Below are positions 7,266-10,639 of a stretch of DNA of 10,639 nucleotides, one piece after another. Positions within the stretch are counted from its first letter, which is position 1. Each line of letters opens with the position of its first letter. This DNA is from an uncultured Prosthecobacter sp. (lineage in GTDB: Bacteria > Verrucomicrobiota > Verrucomicrobiia > Verrucomicrobiales > Verrucomicrobiaceae): positions 1 through 10,639 of the forward strand of contig CALDGV010000304.1 of assembly GCA_937941745.1 (NCBI GenBank). Direction: 5' to 3'. The notes under the pieces were generated by a model. That model saw only the letters and a list, made by a program, of their open reading frames with translations, ran no database searches and was not told where the DNA came from. The translations under genes and the position numbers were made by a program.

Positions 7266-7808
7266 ATGCCCATCTACGAGTTCTACTGCCCGCAGAACAA
7301 CAAGCTCTACCAGTTCCTCGCCCGCAGCCAGGCCTATCGTGACGTGATCCCGCTCTGTCCGGATGATCCCGCCTTCACCTTGGAAAAGCGTGTCTCCCAC
7401 TTCGCCGTGATCGGTCGAGCCAAGGAGGAGAATGCCGAAGATCCCTTTGCGGGCCTCGACGAGGCCAAAATGGAGAGCCTGATGTCTGAAATGGAGGGTG
7501 AGATGGACGCTCTGGACAACGACAACCCCGATCCGCGCCAGCTCGGCCACTTCATGCGCAAGCTCACCGATGTCATGGGCGACAAAACCCCGCCTGAACT
7601 CAGGGAGGTGGTGCGCCGCCTGGAGTCCGGCGAGGACCCTGAAAAGCTGGAAGAGCAGTTTGGCAGCTTTGACGAGAACAATCCCGGCACGGATCCCATC
7701 TTCAACCAGGTGAAAAAGATCCTCCGCAATGCCCGCCAGCCTGTGCGTGACCCCAAGCTCTATGAGTTGCGCGACTGGCTGAAGCCCGTGGATACGCCCG
7801 CTGCCTGA
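7266..7808 (+). CDS. FmdB-like protein with degenerate zinc ribbon
   Basis: A 180-residue cytoplasmic protein. The N-terminus MPIYEFYCP matches the start of the FmdB/CxxC_CxxC_SSSS regulatory-type zinc ribbon (usually MPIYEYxCxxCG, then CPxCG). Here only Cys8 and Cys31 remain: the partner positions are Asn11 and Asp34, so a normal four-Cys zinc site cannot form. The rest (50-180) is very acidic and mostly helical, with Met/Glu-rich stretches at 68-82 and a C-terminal basic-acidic tail ending in WLKPVDTPAA. This long helical extension is far larger than the usual FmdB protein of about 60-110 residues. The function is unknown. The gene stands alone, divergent from the exported protein and ending 20 bases before the stop of the convergent sulfatase gene. 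Confidence 0.85.
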   Translation: MPIYEFYCPQNNKLYQFLARSQAYRDVIPLCPDDPAFTLEKRVSHFAVIGRAKEENAEDPFAGLDEAKMESLMSEMEGEMDALDNDNPDPRQLGHFMRKLTDVMGDKTPPELREVVRRLESGEDPEKLEEQFGSFDENNPGTDPIFNQVKKILRNARQPVRDPKLYELRDWLKPVDTPAA

Positions 7809-7828
7809 ATCCCCAGCGGCATCGGGAG

Positions 7829-9853
7829 TCAGGGACCGGCAGGCAGCGGCTTCGCCACGGATTCCTTGGGCGGCAGGAGCGTCACATGCAGGCGATGAAT
7901 CGCCCCATCAAAGGGCGTGCTGTTGGGATAATCCTTCACCTTCAGCGGGCCAAAGCTCTGCGCCGCAGCCAGCCCACTTTTCGGCTGCGCCGGGAAGCCC
8001 GCCTGGAAGGGAGCATTCAAGAGCATCTCACTGCGGCCGGGCACGGCCAGAGACAGAAGCCCATCACCATCCATGCCTGCACGAACATGGCAGAGGCCTG
8101 GCTGCAGCCCATCCCCCAGGACTGAGGTGGCCTGCCCATCCTTGAAGACGGTGAGTGCAGGCTTTCCTGCCACCAGATGAAGCGCATAACCGAGCTGGGC
8201 GTCTCCGTGAAACAGCAGCGTGCTGTCCTGATCCACGGCGGGCTGGTATTCGAAGCTCGTTTCGATGAAAAAGCCGCGCCCGGCCAAGGCCGGAGCTTCC
8301 TCAGCGCTGAGTTCATCTCCAGGCACCAGGCTGAGATGAATTGAGCCGTCCGGGCTGGCCTCAGGCACGACCTCAGTTGCCGGGCGTGACGCCCTGGCAA
8401 AGTCCTGCGGCAGAAAGGCGGCGATGTCCTGCTTCAGCACAGCATTTTCCGGGAGGGCGGCCACGTTGTTCCATTCATGCGGGTCTGCATGATGGTCGTA
8501 GAGCTCCTCGCTGCCGTCGGCATAGCGGATGTAGCGCCACTGCTCCGTGCGGGCAGCATAACTGGCCTTTTGACCTCCTCCCATGACCGTGATGGCAGGA
8601 GCGGGGCTTTTCGAGGCCGGGTCTTTCAGCAGCGGCACGAGGCTATGACCATCCAGATGCTCAGGTGCCTTCACCTTGGTGAGTTCGCAGAGGGTGGGAT
8701 AAAGGTCGATCAACGACACGGGCTCGCCGCTCATCGTGTCCGGTTGGGTTACACCCGGAGCCAGGATGGTCAGCGGCACACGCGTGGTCGCCTCCCAGAG
8801 CTTGCCTTTGTGCCACATCTGCTTCTCCCCGAGGTACCAGCCATGGTCGGAAGTGAAGACAACGATGGTCTTGGCGGCATTGGGACCGGATTCCAGCGCC
8901 TCCAGCAGCCTGCCGAGCATCGCATCACAGAAAGCTACATTCGCCAGATAGGCCTGCACGGCCTCCTTCCACTTGCCACGCTTCACAATTTCATCGTGAT
9001 GCCCTCCAGGCTTTTCATGGCCTTTGGCAAAGGCGGGCACGTCCGCCAGATCGTCAGCCTTCACTTCGGGGAGTTGGATACCCTCCAGCGGGAAGAGGTC
9101 AAAATAGCGCTTCGGCACATACCAGGGTGAATGCGGCCGGTAGAGGCCGACGGTAAGGAAAAACGGCTTGGCAGCTTTTTTCCGCAGCTTCTCCGCAGCC
9201 CAGCCCACCACGGCGCCGTCATCGGTCAGTTCATCCGGCACATCAATCTTGCCCCAGTCCCAGTGCCAGATGTTCATGCCATTGAAATTTTGCCCCGTGT
9301 GCACCGGCAGATCGGGAATCTGCACCCCGGCCTCAGGAAAGCGCTCGTTCCAGGCAGCATCGAGTTCAAAGCCGCGCCGCCCGCCATGCCAGCCGCTCAG
9401 CCGCCCCTCGGGGCCACCATGATTGGCATGAAAGACCTTGCCGCCCGCCAGGGTCTGGTAGCCTGCCGCCTGGAAGTGCTCAGGCAGCGTCGCCTTGCCA
9501 AGGATCTGCACGCTGCGCCGCCAGTCCTGCTCATTACCAAAGACGCCGCTCGATGAGGGCAGCATGCCGGTCAGCAGCGAGGTGCGGGAGGGATTGCACA
9601 GGGCATAATTGCAGTGCGCATTCGTGAAGCGCATCCCGAGCTTCGCCAGCCGGTCCATGTGGGGCGTCCGCGCCTGGGGATGTCCGCCCATCCAGCCCAC
9701 ATAATCGCGCAGGTCGTCCGCAATGATGAAGAGCACGTTCGGCTTCCCGGCAGCGCTGCCAGGGCGCTTCTTGGAGGTCTTGGGCGCTCCCAGAAGCAGC
9801 CCAGGAGCCAGAAGCAGGCTCAGGAGGATGAAAAATCGTCGCACGGGAGACAT
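7829..9853 (-). CDS. Exported sulfatase, iduronate-2-sulfatase-like, with C-terminal jelly-roll domain
   Basis: A 674-residue protein with a signal peptide (MSPVRRFF, hydrophobic core, LLLGAP at about 19-24). The frame extends upstream to 9946, but those residues precede the signal peptide, so ATG 9853 is chosen. The sulfatase domain (about 37-490) has metal-binding Asp46-Asp47 in IADDLRD, the CNPSR formylglycine motif (Cys86, Arg90), Lys139 in GGKVFH, His241 in RPHSPW, Asp336-His337 in SDHGW and Lys349. All are expected for an active type I sulfatase that cuts sulfate esters, and Cys86 needs an FGE-type maturase encoded elsewhere. Overall pattern is closest to proteins annotated as iduronate-2-sulfatase in Planctomycetota/Verrucomicrobiota, but the substrate is not proven. 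Residues about 526-660 look like a LamG/concanavalin-like beta domain (FHGDAQLGYALHL, FDGAIHRLHV), perhaps a glycan-binding module. Confidence 0.93.
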   Translation of the reverse strand: MSPVRRFFILLSLLLAPGLLLGAPKTSKKRPGSAAGKPNVLFIIADDLRDYVGWMGGHPQARTPHMDRLAKLGMRFTNAHCNYALCNPSRTSLLTGMLPSSSGVFGNEQDWRRSVQILGKATLPEHFQAAGYQTLAGGKVFHANHGGPEGRLSGWHGGRRGFELDAAWNERFPEAGVQIPDLPVHTGQNFNGMNIWHWDWGKIDVPDELTDDGAVVGWAAEKLRKKAAKPFFLTVGLYRPHSPWYVPKRYFDLFPLEGIQLPEVKADDLADVPAFAKGHEKPGGHHDEIVKRGKWKEAVQAYLANVAFCDAMLGRLLEALESGPNAAKTIVVFTSDHGWYLGEKQMWHKGKLWEATTRVPLTILAPGVTQPDTMSGEPVSLIDLYPTLCELTKVKAPEHLDGHSLVPLLKDPASKSPAPAITVMGGGQKASYAARTEQWRYIRYADGSEELYDHHADPHEWNNVAALPENAVLKQDIAAFLPQDFARASRPATEVVPEASPDGSIHLSLVPGDELSAEEAPALAGRGFFIETSFEYQPAVDQDSTLLFHGDAQLGYALHLVAGKPALTVFKDGQATSVLGDGLQPGLCHVRAGMDGDGLLSLAVPGRSEMLLNAPFQAGFPAQPKSGLAAAQSFGPLKVKDYPNSTPFDGAIHRLHVTLLPPKESVAKPLPAGP

Positions 9854-10030
9854 CACGGGCACTGGAGCATCCCCCGCCGAGGCGCGCAAACGGCCTGAAG
9901 GGCTTTCTCCATGCACTGGCGGCAGCCCTGACCTTTTGCTTGCCATCGCAGGCCGCCTTTAGACAATCGGCGCGTCGTTTTCCCGACCTTCGAACCTCGA
10001 ACTGAGAACCTCCAAACCTACCAACAAATC
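9854..10030. promoter_or_regulatory. Divergent region between sulfatase and TIM-barrel genes
   Basis: Promoters for both divergent genes are expected here. The sulfatase reading frame stays open leftward through 9946, but that part lacks features of secreted-protein starts. Before ATG 10031 there is a C/A-rich leader with AACCT three times (9993, 10007, 10015) and no Shine-Dalgarno. A TTGCTT (9936-9941) with TAGACA (9960-9965) is a poor sigma-70 match. Nothing else can be supported. Confidence 0.35.
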
Positions 10031-10639
10031 ATGGGCAGACCCGTCACTCTCTTCACCGGCCAGTGGGCCGACCTTCCATTCGACACCATCGTCCAGAAAG
10101 CCAAGTCCTTCGGCTACGACGGCGTGGAACTCGGCTGCTGGGGCGACCACTTTGAAGTGGACAAGGCCGACCAGGCCTACTGCGATGCCAAGCGTGCCAA
10201 GCTCGATGCCGCCGGCATGAAGTGCTTCGCCATCTCCACCCACCTCGTGGGCCAGGCGGTGTGCGACAACATCGACGCCCGTCACGCCCAGATCCTGCCC
10301 GCCTACATCTATGGTGATGGCGATCCTGAAGGCGTCCGTCAGCGTGCCGCTGCCGAAGTGAAGAAGACCGCCCAGGCCGCCAAGCGCTTTGGCATCAGCG
10401 TCGTCAACGGCTTCACGGGCAGCAGCATCTGGCACCTCTGCTACTCGTTCCCACCGAACCTTCCAGGCCAGATCGAAGCCGGCTACAAGGACTTCGCAAA
10501 CCGCTGGGGCCCCATCTTTGACGAGTTCAAGAACAACGGCGTGAAGTTCGCCCTCGAAGTGCACCCGACGGAGATCGCCTTTGATATCGCCAGCGCCGAA
10601 AAAGCCCTCCAGGCCGTGGACTACCATCCTGCCTTCGGG
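10031..10639 (+). CDS. Sugar phosphate isomerase/epimerase-like TIM-barrel protein, 3' end outside window
   Basis: The first 203 residues are present and the frame is open to the right edge. The sequence matches the xylose isomerase-like TIM barrel (AP endonuclease 2 family): [20 protein letters not shown] at the first strand, [12 protein letters not shown] (28-38) with likely metal ligand Glu33, AISTHLVGQ (67-75) with His71, and [13 protein letters not shown] (173-185) with Glu176 and His178. Such proteins isomerise or epimerise sugars or keto-sugars using a divalent metal, and usually have no signal peptide, as here. The family is about 270-350 residues, so roughly a third is missing. The gene begins at ATG 10031 without a Shine-Dalgarno. 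It faces away from the sulfatase gene across 177 bases, a layout fitting shared control. The exact substrate cannot be told. Confidence 0.9.
   Translation, partial: MGRPVTLFTGQWADLPFDTIVQKAKSFGYDGVELGCWGDHFEVDKADQAYCDAKRAKLDAAGMKCFAISTHLVGQAVCDNIDARHAQILPAYIYGDGDPEGVRQRAAAEVKKTAQAAKRFGISVVNGFTGSSIWHLCYSFPPNLPGQIEAGYKDFANRWGPIFDEFKNNGVKFALEVHPTEIAFDIASAEKALQAVDYHPAFG

Noticed and set aside
9936..9965. TTGCTT and TAGACA as a sigma-70 promoter for the TIM-barrel gene
   Set aside because: The -10 match is only about half of consensus and spacing is 18; many such matches occur by chance.
9959..10627. Leftward open frame of 222 codons
   Set aside because: It is antisense to the TIM-barrel gene starting at 10031; repeats of Val, Gly and Ala are the reverse reading of its biased codons.

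Overview
The window looks like a piece of chromosome from a GC-rich bacterium of the Planctomycetota/Verrucomicrobiota superphylum, most likely a Verrucomicrobiales relative such as Prosthecobacter. The main reasons are a large secreted protein combining a planctomycete-type cytochrome c domain with DUF1549 and DUF1553, a Cys-type secreted sulfatase, and a sugar isomerase/epimerase TIM barrel. Most starts lack a clear Shine-Dalgarno sequence, which is common in these groups. This placement is inference from gene content; no rRNA or tRNA is present to confirm it.

Layout, left to right. (1) A leftward operon at 1-1857: a secreted DUF6263-like protein, then a UbiA-type membrane prenyltransferase, then the first 14 codons of a third gene that overlaps the prenyltransferase stop by ATGA. 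(2) A rightward pair at 1959-3640, divergent from the first operon: a KDPG aldolase and a PfkB-family 2-keto-3-deoxygluconate kinase, also joined by an ATGA overlap. Together they would turn 2-keto-3-deoxygluconate into pyruvate and glyceraldehyde 3-phosphate, the last two steps of uronic acid breakdown. (3) The PSCyt1-DUF1549-DUF1553 protein at 3750-6365, followed by a hairpin plus T-run. (4) A leftward unknown exported protein at 6378-7127 with mixed codon use. (5) A rightward FmdB-like small protein at 7266-7808 whose zinc ribbon has lost half its cysteines. (6) A leftward secreted sulfatase at 7829-9853 with a jelly-roll (LamG-like) C-terminal extension. (7) A rightward TIM-barrel sugar isomerase/epimerase starting at 10031 and cut off by the right edge.

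Taken together, the right three quarters resembles a glycan-breakdown neighbourhood. An exported sulfatase would remove sulfate, and a PSCyt1-family protein and sugar isomerase often occur in such loci. The kinase and aldolase would finish uronate catabolism inside the cell. No transporter, polysaccharide lyase or regulator is visible, so the link between these genes is inference. I see no CRISPR array, insertion sequence, prophage, RNA gene or clearly new multi-gene system. There is no gene-free stretch longer than 300 bases; the largest gaps (about 100-180 bases) are described as separate entries.
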